Below, piece by piece: positions 1 to 8,898 of a stretch of 64,000 nucleotides of DNA. Made by a program: the position numbers and the translations under genes. Origin of the DNA: G965237725 sp965237725 (GTDB taxonomy: Bacteria > Pseudomonadota > Gammaproteobacteria > Arenicellales > Poriferihabitantaceae). The stretch is from assembly GCA_965237725.1 (NCBI GenBank), contig OZ250151.1, forward strand, positions 124,001 through 188,000. The letters are read 5' to 3'. The notes below the pieces were generated by a model. That model ran no database searches. It was given only the letters and a program-made list of their open reading frames with translations, and had not been told where the DNA came from. Numbering within the stretch: the first letter of the stretch is position 1; every line of letters begins with the position of its first letter.

Positions 1-1271
1 TGCCGTTTAACCGCGCTGAGCGCGAATGGATACACCGTGCCAGTCATGACAAAGGATTGAATATCGCATTTGGTTCCACAAAAAACCTGAATACCGTAGG
101 CACGATGATTTTTGAAAATTGCCCATTCCCCACCCTGGATGAAGAGGCCTCGGAAATTAAATCAGTGGTCATTGGCGAAGGTTATTGCGAAAAACCCTAT
201 CGTGCGCGTTCGTTGATAAATATATCTGCGATGAGTTTTGGTGCTCTTTCCAGACCCGCGGTTCAGGCTTTGTCCAAGGGCGCCAAACTGGCGGGATGCT
301 GGTATAACACTGGTGAAGGCGGACTCGCACCTTATCATCTCGAGGGTGGTGCGGATATCGTTTTTCAGATCGGTACAGCCAAATATGGCGTGCGCAACGA
401 ACAGGGAAATTTTAGCGCCGATAAACTCAAGGAAATTGCTGAAAACGAACAGGTAAAAATGTTCGAAATAAAATTATCCCAGGGCGCAAAACCAGGCAAA
501 GGGGGCATTTTACCCGGGGAGAAGGTCACGCAAGAAATCGCACAAGTACGTGGCATTGAACCCGGCAAGCCCTCAATCTCACCAAATCGTCACCTGGATA
601 TCAACAATGTAAATGAGTTACTGGATTTCATAGAAACTGTGAGAACAGTGTCTGGAAAGCCAACGGGATTTAAGTCTGTCATCGGCGGAACCCAATGGCT
701 CGAAAAATTATTTGAAGAAATCGGACACAGAGGCATTCAAAGTGCACCCGACTTTATAACCGTTGACAGCGGTGACGGTGGCACCGGTGCTGCACCCATG
801 ACTTTAATGGATCATGTAGGTCTGCCAATAAAAGAATCGTTACCCATGGTCGTAGATTTATTGGCTAAATTTGGTTTGCGTGAACGAATTAAGGTAATAG
901 CATCAGGTAAATTGATTAATCCTGCGGGGGTAGCGGGTGCGTTGTGCGCTGGTGCAGATTTCGTAAATTCCGCCCGAGGCTTCATGTTTGCGCTGGGTTG
1001 CATTCAATCTCTAAAGTGCCACAAAAACACCTGCCCCACCGGAATTACAACCCACAACAAACGCTTACAAAAAGGGTTAAATCCAATGGACAAATCGGTC
1101 AAGGTTGCCAATTATGTACATAGTATTAATCACGCGGTGGGCATCATTTCACATTCATGCGGCGTAAAAGAACCGCGTGAACTCAAACGAAAACATGTCA
1201 GGCTAGTACAAAATGATGGCACATCCATTCGAATGAGTGAATTGTATCCTACCGAGTCAGCTTCGGTATGA
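1..1271 (+). CDS. FMN-binding glutamate synthase family protein, 5' truncated
   Basis: The reading frame is open from base 3, with no stop before the TTG at 57, so the gene starts upstream of the window and only its C-terminal part of about 420 residues is seen. It matches the FMN/Fe-S domain of glutamate synthase large subunits: a glycine-rich phosphate-binding motif SGDGGTGAAP (around base 768-797) and a cysteine cluster KCHKNTCPTGIT (around base 1015-1050) of the type that binds a 3Fe-4S cluster. Stand-alone proteins of this family lack the amidotransferase domain; their substrate is often unknown, and some relatives act in methylated amine or glutamate metabolism. The family is sure, the exact reaction is not. 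The gene converges on the membrane protein gene at 1331. Confidence 0.85.
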   Translation, partial: PFNRAEREWIHRASHDKGLNIAFGSTKNLNTVGTMIFENCPFPTLDEEASEIKSVVIGEGYCEKPYRARSLINISAMSFGALSRPAVQALSKGAKLAGCWYNTGEGGLAPYHLEGGADIVFQIGTAKYGVRNEQGNFSADKLKEIAENEQVKMFEIKLSQGAKPGKGGILPGEKVTQEIAQVRGIEPGKPSISPNRHLDINNVNELLDFIETVRTVSGKPTGFKSVIGGTQWLEKLFEEIGHRGIQSAPDFITVDSGDGGTGAAPMTLMDHVGLPIKESLPMVVDLLAKFGLRERIKVIASGKLINPAGVAGALCAGADFVNSARGFMFALGCIQSLKCHKNTCPTGITTHNKRLQKGLNPMDKSVKVANYVHSINHAVGIISHSCGVKEPRELKRKHVRLVQNDGTSIRMSELYPTESASV

Positions 1272-1330
1272 CTTAAAATTTTTGCTGATCGATGCTACTA
1301 CGTCATCGAAACCATTTCCGGGGAATGATT

Positions 1331-3259
1331 TTAGAGTTGGTACACCACAAACTTATCGTTCTTATAAATTGTCGGAAAATTCAGTTGATGTGAGATTTTT
1401 GTAATCATGTGTGTGGCCTGATATTTTGCCTTGAGTAACCTAATCTGGTTTTCATCGAGACGATAGTAGCTGCGTAGATCAGCCATTCGGTCATTCCACT
1501 GAATTGCATATTCTTCAGAAAAAGTAGTTGGAGCACCGTCCTTTAAGTCTCCAACACTGGCCCGTTTCGAATAAATTCGAAAACCTTTACTTTGAATGGG
1601 CACCAGAAAAAGTGCGTCCTTCTTGGTGTTGGCTTCAACCCAGCGCTGGGCGATAATCCATGGATTGTCAACCTTTGTGCCCGGCATATTGACCTGGTGG
1701 AGAAAGCTTGATGGATTAAGATAACCGCTGGCATTGGTTACAAATAAAATTGACAATAGAGCACTGACAGGCATTGACCAGCGGGACAACTCGGACCGAG
1801 GAGAAACTTTTCCAAGAACTATGGTTGCGGCCCACACAACGGATGCGATGATCAAAATACCAATCAAATGAACAATATGGATAGACAATCCAAGATTCTC
1901 AGCAAAAAATCCTCTAAACACGAAAATCGGTAATGTGAATATGGATAGCGCGATTATTTTTATCCAGATTTTTGAATCGTCATAAACACAAAATATCAGG
2001 AAAACTGCTATACCCAGAATCACCATGAAACTTAGGCCGGTAAAAACTAGACCTGCGATTAAAAGTGGTATAAATTTATTTTCTGGCTCTGTTTGAGACA
2101 ATACAATGACAAACAGAATCATTGCAATGTAGTAGAGAAAACACAGCCCACGGGAAAATTGAAGCGCAATAGTCAGGGGCAAAGGGTAAACGTCTGCAAA
2201 GAGGTAGGCCAAAACCAGGAATAGCAAAGATACAAAAGCGATGAAAGACAACTTAATTAGTTTTTCGTCATTTCGAACTCTAAGTCTGCCAACAAACTTT
2301 GCAAACCTCTGCACTGGGGCATCAACTCCGGTTTGATTTATTTCCCGGAATATTGGCCCACCGACATTTGTCCATATTGATATTAAAATTAGACAAGAAT
2401 AAATAATCAAATGGAACCATTCATCCCCTTCCCACAAAGATGGAAACAGGTAATCGTTTCTCTTATGTAAAATCTCAAGCCACTGTGGGGAAGCGAACGA
2501 TAAGATATTCCCACCGTCTGAGCCATCCTGAAAAAAAAGAAATTTTAATGTTAATGGACAGGTCAGCAGAAAAAATATCATTAATGGTTTTGCAAAAGTC
2601 AACCAGGTACTCCACCTGATATTGATCAACAGATAAAGGAATACAGCAGAAATCGGCATTAAGATAGTCAATGGATGAATTAGAAATCCAATGGACCCAC
2701 ATAAGCTGGCATAAATATATTTTCGTTCAATAAAATAATAAATTACGAATAACGCAAACGGCATCGCAGTGGATCGGAGAGTGAAATAATGATCAAATGT
2801 ACTTGTTGCCGTCCCACCCACCTTTATAAACAACAGCAATGCGATAACAGCAAAAATTCCAGTAGTTCGGCTATTGGTCACACTGTAGGCAATTTTGTAA
2901 ATTGCCCAGTTAACACCAAGCAGGGACAAAACATATCCAACAAAAAATAACCATTCCATGGAAATGACGCTTGAAATTTTTGCGATAAGTGGCAGAACCA
3001 GAGTCAGTTCGTCCTGGGGGCTGGAAAAAAGAAAATCGTGTTTGTACAGCTCAGGCTGGAGAAATTTGTTAATCCAGGGAATATATAATGCCTGATCGTT
3101 AATCCCAAATCGATAGCCGTTAAGTACAATAGCGAGTACCGTTGCAGCCAGAATGAACAAACATGTCCATAAACTTTGATTCAATATGATACGAGATAAA
3201 CCCTCGCGTGATAATTGCGGACTGGCTTGATTCATCTTAAAATAATTGGGTTGCTGCAA
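1331..3259 (-). CDS. Polytopic membrane protein of unknown function (DUF6798-like)
   Basis: The protein has 642 residues and begins with a short cytoplasmic tail, then many hydrophobic segments across residues 30-520, roughly a dozen membrane spans. A soluble C-terminal part of about 120 residues follows (WIIAQRWVEANTKKDALFLV and onward). This layout recalls GT-C-type membrane glycosyltransferases and DUF6798 proteins, where a long-loop C-terminal domain lies outside the membrane. I see no clear catalytic motif. It is divergent from the LicD-PqqD gene at 3485 across 225 bases. An in-frame Met at residue 9 is a possible alternative start. Function is unassigned; a role in surface polysaccharide or glycoprotein assembly is inferred only from its neighbours. 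Confidence 0.7.
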   Translation of the reverse strand: MQQPNYFKMNQASPQLSREGLSRIILNQSLWTCLFILAATVLAIVLNGYRFGINDQALYIPWINKFLQPELYKHDFLFSSPQDELTLVLPLIAKISSVISMEWLFFVGYVLSLLGVNWAIYKIAYSVTNSRTTGIFAVIALLLFIKVGGTATSTFDHYFTLRSTAMPFALFVIYYFIERKYIYASLCGSIGFLIHPLTILMPISAVFLYLLINIRWSTWLTFAKPLMIFFLLTCPLTLKFLFFQDGSDGGNILSFASPQWLEILHKRNDYLFPSLWEGDEWFHLIIYSCLILISIWTNVGGPIFREINQTGVDAPVQRFAKFVGRLRVRNDEKLIKLSFIAFVSLLFLVLAYLFADVYPLPLTIALQFSRGLCFLYYIAMILFVIVLSQTEPENKFIPLLIAGLVFTGLSFMVILGIAVFLIFCVYDDSKIWIKIIALSIFTLPIFVFRGFFAENLGLSIHIVHLIGILIIASVVWAATIVLGKVSPRSELSRWSMPVSALLSILFVTNASGYLNPSSFLHQVNMPGTKVDNPWIIAQRWVEANTKKDALFLVPIQSKGFRIYSKRASVGDLKDGAPTTFSEEYAIQWNDRMADLRSYYRLDENQIRLLKAKYQATHMITKISHQLNFPTIYKNDKFVVYQL

Positions 3260-3484
3260 TTTTTGAAATTGAGACTTAATATCTGTATCACTAACTGCTC
3301 AGATGGAGCTCTAATTTATTAGATTCTTATTAATGTTCGTTGAGCAATAATATACCATTGGTTTGTCAATTCCAGAATTAACCAACACCATCATTAAAAA
3401 CCCGTACTATAGTGAACTATGAGCATCGTAAAATCCTGCAGCCAAATAATTTTTAATTTCAATGATGGGAATTAATTCGTACCG

Positions 3485-5212
3485 ATGAGCCCTAGTTTAG
3501 ATGAAATCTACGGTACGGGTTGTCCAGACAATCCAAACACCGTTGAGTTTAATGCCATGTTACAGAGATGGCACGAAATAGCAGAGTCAGCAGGCATCAG
3601 ATACAGCATATCTTATGGCACTTTGCTGGGTTGGTATAGACACAAATCTTACATTCCCTACGACCATGACCTGGATATACACATTGGCACTGAGAGTGTC
3701 GACAAGCTATTAGAATTGATTAACAACGATTGGTGCGTATTTAACAAGGCTATCGTTCAGGTCGATCAATCAGATATAACTCTTATTATTAATTTTTGGC
3801 ACAACGAAGCCCAGGATGATCAGTCCAGGCCAAGATATAACTGTCAGGGAAAACGGGTTTCGGACATGACTGATGTCTGCAGCTTTAATGGACCGATTGG
3901 TCGATTGGTGCATCATTCTATGCAAATGGATATTTATGTACTTTCTGAAACTAATAGTAATGGTGAAATAGAAGAATATATTCCTTCAGAGCAAGGTGTC
4001 GAACTACCAGAAATTTCACCCTGCGAATTAAATAATGTTTCAACTTACCGATTCAAAGACTCGACACACTACCTTGAAGCATTTTATGGATCAAATTTCA
4101 ATCTTCCTATTTATGCCTGGCGCGATGACAAATGGGTGGACATAGAAAATGATGATTCCGAGGTATTTTCGGCACCTTCAGCGCCTTATGCGGGCCAAAC
4201 ATTTAGCCCGGAGTCTGTGCCTACCCATTCCGCACACTGGCATTTACATTGGAACAATGAAATTTGCTTTTTGAGGAATGCAACCAACCAGCAGATGCAA
4301 AATTTGAATCAGGCAGCTGCATTAGTGTGGTCACTATGTGATGGTGAACTTACTCTAAATGGCATGGAATATGATCTAGCAATCTTGTATCCAGGAAATA
4401 CAAAGACTGTTATTGCTGATTTACACGAAATTTTATATGACTTTTTAGAACGTGGCGTTATAGAAAATTTACCAGGTATGTGGGAAGCGCCACTACAACC
4501 TGAAAAACCGGCAATTTCCAGCGTTACCCCAGTAAATTTGTCAGCGATGTTTCCTGATTATCGCGATTCTGAGCACACCCCATTGCGCCAGTGTCAGTTG
4601 GTCATGATCCGAATGTTTAAGATATTCGATTATATTTGCAACGCCTATGATATCGACTATTTTATGATTGGTGGAACCCTCATTGGTGCATTGCGTCACA
4701 GGGGCTTTATTCCATTTGACGGTGACATTGACCTGGGCATGTTGGACTCCGACTATGAAAAATTTATCCAGGTGGGCGCGAATCTACTCCCCAACGATAT
4801 GTTTCTTCAAAACCCACAATCCGACGAAACCTATCCCAACAACACATTGGTCAAACTTAGAGATCGGTACTCATGTTACACGGACCAGGTTAAATGGTAC
4901 TCCGAATATAACTATCATCACGGACTTCAAGTTGACATCTTTGTTTTCAAGAAAGAAGGAAACGCGTTAACTAATTCTGGATTAGAAAACCTTGACCACA
5001 AGTACTCTGATGTATTTCCAGTTTCACGGATGTTATTTGAAGGCTTTTATCCTATGTGCCCTCGCTATTCAGAAAGTTTCGTTTCTCAGGAATATCCGGA
5101 CTTCAAGCAAATTCCACCAATCGAATCACAGCACCCTCACGAAGGCGCAAGCAGCGCAACAACGCCATGTGATCATCCGATGTCCTTGGTATTTGACAAA
5201 AACAAGCGCTAA
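3485..5212 (+). CDS. LicD-PqqD-LicD fusion protein
   Basis: The 575 residues contain three parts. Residues 30-215 resemble a LicD/fukutin-type nucleotidyltransferase fold, with YGTLLGWYRHK at 44-54 and the acidic DHDLD at 60-64. Residues 249-330 resemble a PqqD-like peptide-binding winged helix (core VWSLCDGELT at 281-290). Residues 365-575 form a second LicD domain, with GGTLIGALRHRGFIPFDGDI at 396-415. LicD proteins transfer phosphocholine or similar phospho-groups to surface glycans, and PqqD domains bind leader peptides in RiPP pathways. Having both in one chain is unusual. The next gene carries a homologous PqqD segment, so the two products probably recognise the same partner (inference). 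The ATG at 3485 is the first start in the frame. Confidence 0.8.
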   Translation: MSPSLDEIYGTGCPDNPNTVEFNAMLQRWHEIAESAGIRYSISYGTLLGWYRHKSYIPYDHDLDIHIGTESVDKLLELINNDWCVFNKAIVQVDQSDITLIINFWHNEAQDDQSRPRYNCQGKRVSDMTDVCSFNGPIGRLVHHSMQMDIYVLSETNSNGEIEEYIPSEQGVELPEISPCELNNVSTYRFKDSTHYLEAFYGSNFNLPIYAWRDDKWVDIENDDSEVFSAPSAPYAGQTFSPESVPTHSAHWHLHWNNEICFLRNATNQQMQNLNQAAALVWSLCDGELTLNGMEYDLAILYPGNTKTVIADLHEILYDFLERGVIENLPGMWEAPLQPEKPAISSVTPVNLSAMFPDYRDSEHTPLRQCQLVMIRMFKIFDYICNAYDIDYFMIGGTLIGALRHRGFIPFDGDIDLGMLDSDYEKFIQVGANLLPNDMFLQNPQSDETYPNNTLVKLRDRYSCYTDQVKWYSEYNYHHGLQVDIFVFKKEGNALTNSGLENLDHKYSDVFPVSRMLFEGFYPMCPRYSESFVSQEYPDFKQIPPIESQHPHEGASSATTPCDHPMSLVFDKNKR

Positions 5213-5389
5213 AAATAATTTGAAATGTTTTGATCTACAATTCGCTGAATGATATTCGTTGGCTGGCTTTTTCCAGAAAATCTACGCGGCCAGCATGAAA
5301 CAAATCACCTATCATATCTATATAAATTCTTGCCATACTTCAACTAAATTTTTCTGTTAACTAATCGTTGCGCAATCAATTATATACAA

Positions 5390-7168
5390 ATGTCTGATCA
5401 CGGGTACAAGCCTCGAATTCGCCAGGATACAGTGCCCATGCAACACCGCAACTGGAAATTAGACTGGTCTGAATCAAAACAAATTTTAGTCAATACTATT
5501 GATCAGTCGTCAGTAACGGTTAACGAAATCACTGCACTAATCTGGTCTCTATGCGATGGCGATCGAACAATTTCTGAAATTGAGGAGAATTTAACCACGT
5601 TATTTCCTAACGACAACAATCAGGCTATAACCGATTTCAGAGAAATTTTATCTGATTTTAATGAACGAGAACTATTAAATGGAGATTTCTTTCACAAGAC
5701 TTTGGCGGCAACACCAAAAGGACGCAAGAAAAAGCTCTGCATCGGAATGGCAACTCACGATGATTATGATGGGGTATATTTCTCGGTCCAGGCCATTCGG
5801 ATGTATCACCCGGAAGTAACCGATGAAACCGAGATTATAGTTCTTGACAATGATCCTGAGGGGAAATGCGCCCATGCCCTAAAGCATCTGGAAAACTCGA
5901 TTAAGAATTATCGCTATGTTCCGTACGATTACAAAAAAAGCACCAGCGTACGGGATATCTTATTTACTGAGGCCAATGCAGGACATGTTATGTGCATCGA
6001 TTCACATGTTTTTATTGTCCCTGGCGCAATCCAAAATCTGATTGAATATTTCGACTCAAATCAGGATTCATCGGACTTATACCAGGGCCCTTTGCTCTAT
6101 GATAACCTGAAAAAGATTTCAACACATATGAACCCCGTGTGGTGGGATGGTCTCTATGGCCAGTGGGGATTGGACGAGCGTGGTAGTGATGCAAGCGGGC
6201 ATCCTTTCGAAATCCCTATGCAAGGTTTAGCTTTATTTGCCTGCCGAAAAGATGCCTGGCTTGGCTTCAACCCAAGGTTCATGGGCTTTGGAGGTGAAGA
6301 AGGATACATTCATGAAAAGTTTCGTCAGGCTGGTAGAAAAACCCTTTGCCTTCCATTTTTGCGCTGGATGCATCGATTCGATAAACCCTTTGGCGTCACT
6401 TACCCTACGGAATGGGAAACCCGGATACGGAATTATATGATTGGCTTCGACGAGCTAAATTTAGATCAACAGCCAATCCTGGATTATTATTCTGAACACA
6501 TTGGAGAAAAGTTTGCCGAAACCGCATACTCTGACGCAAAACGGGAAATCGCCAACCCATTTCATTATTTCGATGCTATTTATTGCATTAATGTTGATAG
6601 CGACAGTCGCCGCTGGGCAGAAATGGTGGGTCGGTTCAGTCTTCTGAGAATTGAGAACCGAGTTGTTCGATTTAGCGCCATCGAAACCACAAATAATCAT
6701 CACATTGGATGTGCCCTTTCACATCGAGAAATTATTCGGCAATCGAAATATCAGGGATTCGAGAATGTACTGGTATTTGAGGATGATGCCCTATTCCGAA
6801 ACGATCTCCCGAACAGGCTGCAGCTAAGTCTGGCCGAACTAAAAACCGTTGACTGGAATCTGTTCTATCTCGGCGGTTATCAGAGGGGCAGCGACGATCG
6901 AAAAATTGAAGGGTTATCTTATCTGCAATCCGCAAAAAGCTTGACCAGCACCCATGCCATTGCCTATAGCTACAGAATCTACGATACAATATTAAACGAT
7001 ATCCCCGAAAATTATCGAGGCGCGGAAGTATGGTTAAAATCAGAATATGGTATCGACCAGTATTTGACCAATTCTATTGATCAGGGTTATCTATGCAATC
7101 CGCCAGTGGCTACCCAGATCGAAATCCTTGAGGGAGAAGACGAACTGGCCCGTGAACGCTTCGAATAA
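5390..7168 (+). CDS. PqqD-GT2-like-GT25 fusion glycosyltransferase
   Basis: The protein has 592 residues. Residues 15-100 are PqqD-like and align with the middle of the preceding protein (shared LxWSLCDG and EILxDFxER). Residues 115-370 look like a GT-A glycosyltransferase: a start KKLCIGMATHDDYDG, a VLDND element, a DSH metal-site-like triplet around 204-206, and a C-terminal motif GFGGEEGYIHEKFRQAG. Residues 385-580 are a GT25-type (LPS galactosyltransferase-like) domain with FDAIYCINVDSDSRR, an ALSHREI motif and the acidic VFEDDALF. The protein is predicted to be cytoplasmic, with two sugar-transfer domains on one polypeptide. It lies 177 bases after the LicD-PqqD gene on the same strand and is probably co-transcribed. 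The acceptor is unknown. Confidence 0.8.
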   Translation: MSDHGYKPRIRQDTVPMQHRNWKLDWSESKQILVNTIDQSSVTVNEITALIWSLCDGDRTISEIEENLTTLFPNDNNQAITDFREILSDFNERELLNGDFFHKTLAATPKGRKKKLCIGMATHDDYDGVYFSVQAIRMYHPEVTDETEIIVLDNDPEGKCAHALKHLENSIKNYRYVPYDYKKSTSVRDILFTEANAGHVMCIDSHVFIVPGAIQNLIEYFDSNQDSSDLYQGPLLYDNLKKISTHMNPVWWDGLYGQWGLDERGSDASGHPFEIPMQGLALFACRKDAWLGFNPRFMGFGGEEGYIHEKFRQAGRKTLCLPFLRWMHRFDKPFGVTYPTEWETRIRNYMIGFDELNLDQQPILDYYSEHIGEKFAETAYSDAKREIANPFHYFDAIYCINVDSDSRRWAEMVGRFSLLRIENRVVRFSAIETTNNHHIGCALSHREIIRQSKYQGFENVLVFEDDALFRNDLPNRLQLSLAELKTVDWNLFYLGGYQRGSDDRKIEGLSYLQSAKSLTSTHAIAYSYRIYDTILNDIPENYRGAEVWLKSEYGIDQYLTNSIDQGYLCNPPVATQIEILEGEDELARERFE

Positions 7169-7235
7169 GCGTCCCCAGGCTAACCCTCATTCAAGTTTGT
7201 TCCGAGTTACTAACCAAAGACCATAGCATTAACTA

Positions 7236-7961
7236 CTACGGAAGAGGTGGCTTAGTACCTGTAAGCGGGGGTTTAGTTCCGGTGGGTGGAGGTCTGGTCC
7301 CAGTAGGTGGAGGTCTGGTCCCAGTAGGTGGAGGTGGAATCGTACAACCCAAACTGGTATCCCACACTTCACAAGGGGGTGGTCCGCCAGTATTTCCACT
7401 ACCGGTTTGATAAGTATGGTCGTCAAATCCTCCAGTTAATATAAAAGGTCCTACAGGAATACCAGGTGCCTGAATATTTAAACCGTCGAGAGTGCCGCTA
7501 CCAGACCAGGGAGAATTACTGACCACCGCATCGATCAGATGCCCACCTGCACCATGGGATATGGTAAAGGTAATACACTCTCTACGTAGCTTTTGACAAT
7601 CCATTTTAGATATTCCGCCGCTTCCCGCAGCAGCAGGTTCGACAACGAAATTCATAGCCCTACCGGCCAGACTTTGTTCTTCCTGTCCATCATTCAAATC
7701 TGTGCCTGCACCCGCACCTGACGCTGCCATAACCATAACCACAGAAGGTCGAGCATGTGCAGGAAGTATGAGTGTGTCAACAGCAGGCTTTGCCCACTTA
7801 TCAGGAACCAGATTTGCTGAACCGATTACACCACCTGCAGCAAGGGATTGTAATAGTTTGCGACGGGAATCCTGAGCTTCCTCACTTACTTCTGTGGCTT
7901 CAGGACTAGCGGATTCAGAACTAGCTCCTCCAGAATGATCTTTATTTTCAATCTTTTTCAT
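7236..7961 (-). CDS. Exported-looking protein with twin-arginine-like leader and Pro-Thr-Gly repeat tail
   Basis: The protein has 241 residues. After an acidic Ser/Glu-rich start comes SRRKLLQSLAAGGVIGSANL, a twin-arginine-like export segment, then DKWAKPAVDTLILPAHA. Related WxKPxVDSxxLPAHA sequences occur in small exported proteins I recall but cannot name. The middle is Gly/Ser-rich with four cysteines. The tail is a seven-residue repeat, PPPTGTR/K, in four copies plus a partial one, encoded by a 21-base tandem repeat. A strong Shine-Dalgarno (AGGAGGG) lies just upstream of the ATG. The gene converges on the PqqD glycosyltransferase gene. The Thr-containing proline-rich tail could be a glycosylation target, but this is inference only. 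Confidence 0.65.
   Translation of the reverse strand: MKKIENKDHSGGASSESASPEATEVSEEAQDSRRKLLQSLAAGGVIGSANLVPDKWAKPAVDTLILPAHARPSVVMVMAASGAGAGTDLNDGQEEQSLAGRAMNFVVEPAAAGSGGISKMDCQKLRRECITFTISHGAGGHLIDAVVSNSPWSGSGTLDGLNIQAPGIPVGPFILTGGFDDHTYQTGSGNTGGPPPCEVWDTSLGCTIPPPPTGTRPPPTGTRPPPTGTKPPLTGTKPPLP
7239..7338 (-). repeat. 21-bp in-frame tandem repeat encoding PPPTGTR/K
   Basis: About four copies of a 21-base unit encode the heptad PPPTGTR, PPPTGTR, PPPTGTK, PPLTGTK at the C terminus of the 241-residue protein. The two central copies are almost identical at the DNA level, which points to recent copy-number change by slippage or unequal recombination. Confidence 0.85.
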
Positions 7962-8076
7962 ATTCTGCCCTCCTCTTGGACAAAGTACTGGTTAAATAAC
8001 CAAGCAAACATTTATCATGTTTGCGTACGTTGCCCCCAACAATTAGGATTATACCGCCAAAATTAAAGTTTTATAC

Positions 8077-8895
8077 CTATTTTGCACTTTTTCTAATTTT
8101 CCCCTTATTTAATAATAACGATGTCTCTTTATTTCTCTGTCGCGTTGCTTCAAACAGGAATATTCCCGTAGCCACCGAAACATTTAGGCTGGATACATTT
8201 CCCTGCATGGGAATTTTTGCAAGAAAATCGCAATGCTCTGCAGTGAGTCTTTTCATACCTTTCCCTTCCGACCCCATAACAATCACGATATTGCCGGTAA
8301 ATTCGCAATCATATAAAGTTTTATCACCCTGATCCGTAGCGCCAATAATCCAGTAGCCCAGATCTTGAAGCTTTTTCAGGGTTTGGGCGACATTGGTAAT
8401 GGTTATAATATTCGGATTTTCCGCAGCACCCGAAGCGACTTTGCGTACGGTATCATTTACTGGACTGGCACCATCTTTGGGTATCAATACTGCATCGACC
8501 CCAGCGCATTCAGCGGTGCGCAGGCACGCACCCAGATTATGCGGGTCCTGTATGTGATCAAGCACCAGTAGTAGTCCACCATTAGTAATACAATCCAGTA
8601 TGTCTTCCAGACTTTTCCTTGCATTGGTTTTACGTGGTATTAAGAACACAGCGACCCCCTGATGATTACCGCCGTTACAGATTGAATCCATTTCATCACG
8701 GTGGGCATAGCGGTATGGAATTTGCTGATTTTCAATCTGTTTGATCAATGACTTGATACGCTGATCGACCCGTTGTTTGTCAATTACAACGGATTCGATG
8801 CGATCACGCTGTTGTTCAATGATGGCCTCTACGGTGTGAAATCCGTAACTGGCGCGAGTTTCCTGAACTCCACGTTGTTGGCGGTTACTTGACAT
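8077..8895 (-). CDS. rlmB: 23S rRNA (guanosine(2251)-2'-O)-methyltransferase RlmB
   Basis: This SpoU/TrmH-class SPOUT methyltransferase adds a 2'-O-methyl group to G2251 in the P-loop of 23S rRNA. The 272 residues include an N-terminal substrate-binding part (YGFHTVEAII onward). The three SPOUT motifs are LDHIQDPHNLGACLRTAECA (motif 1, Asn/Arg catalytic), VMGSEGKGMKRL (motif 2) and IPMQGNVSSLNVSVATGIFL (motif 3, knot). It begins 3 bases after the rnr stop codon, the usual gammaproteobacterial rnr-rlmB operon, so it depends on rnr transcription. The C terminus is about 20 residues longer and more basic than in Escherichia coli. Confidence 0.96.
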   Translation of the reverse strand: MSSNRQQRGVQETRASYGFHTVEAIIEQQRDRIESVVIDKQRVDQRIKSLIKQIENQQIPYRYAHRDEMDSICNGGNHQGVAVFLIPRKTNARKSLEDILDCITNGGLLLVLDHIQDPHNLGACLRTAECAGVDAVLIPKDGASPVNDTVRKVASGAAENPNIITITNVAQTLKKLQDLGYWIIGATDQGDKTLYDCEFTGNIVIVMGSEGKGMKRLTAEHCDFLAKIPMQGNVSSLNVSVATGIFLFEATRQRNKETSLLLNKGKIRKSAK

Positions 8896-8898
8896 GGC

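Noticed and set aside
7239..7338. CRISPR-like spaced repeat
   Set aside because: The 21-base units are directly adjacent and in frame, encoding PPPTGTR; there are no spacers.
8021..8332. Plus-strand frame over the end of rlmB
   Set aside because: rlmB motif 3 and C terminus occupy this stretch on the other strand; no family similarity is seen.
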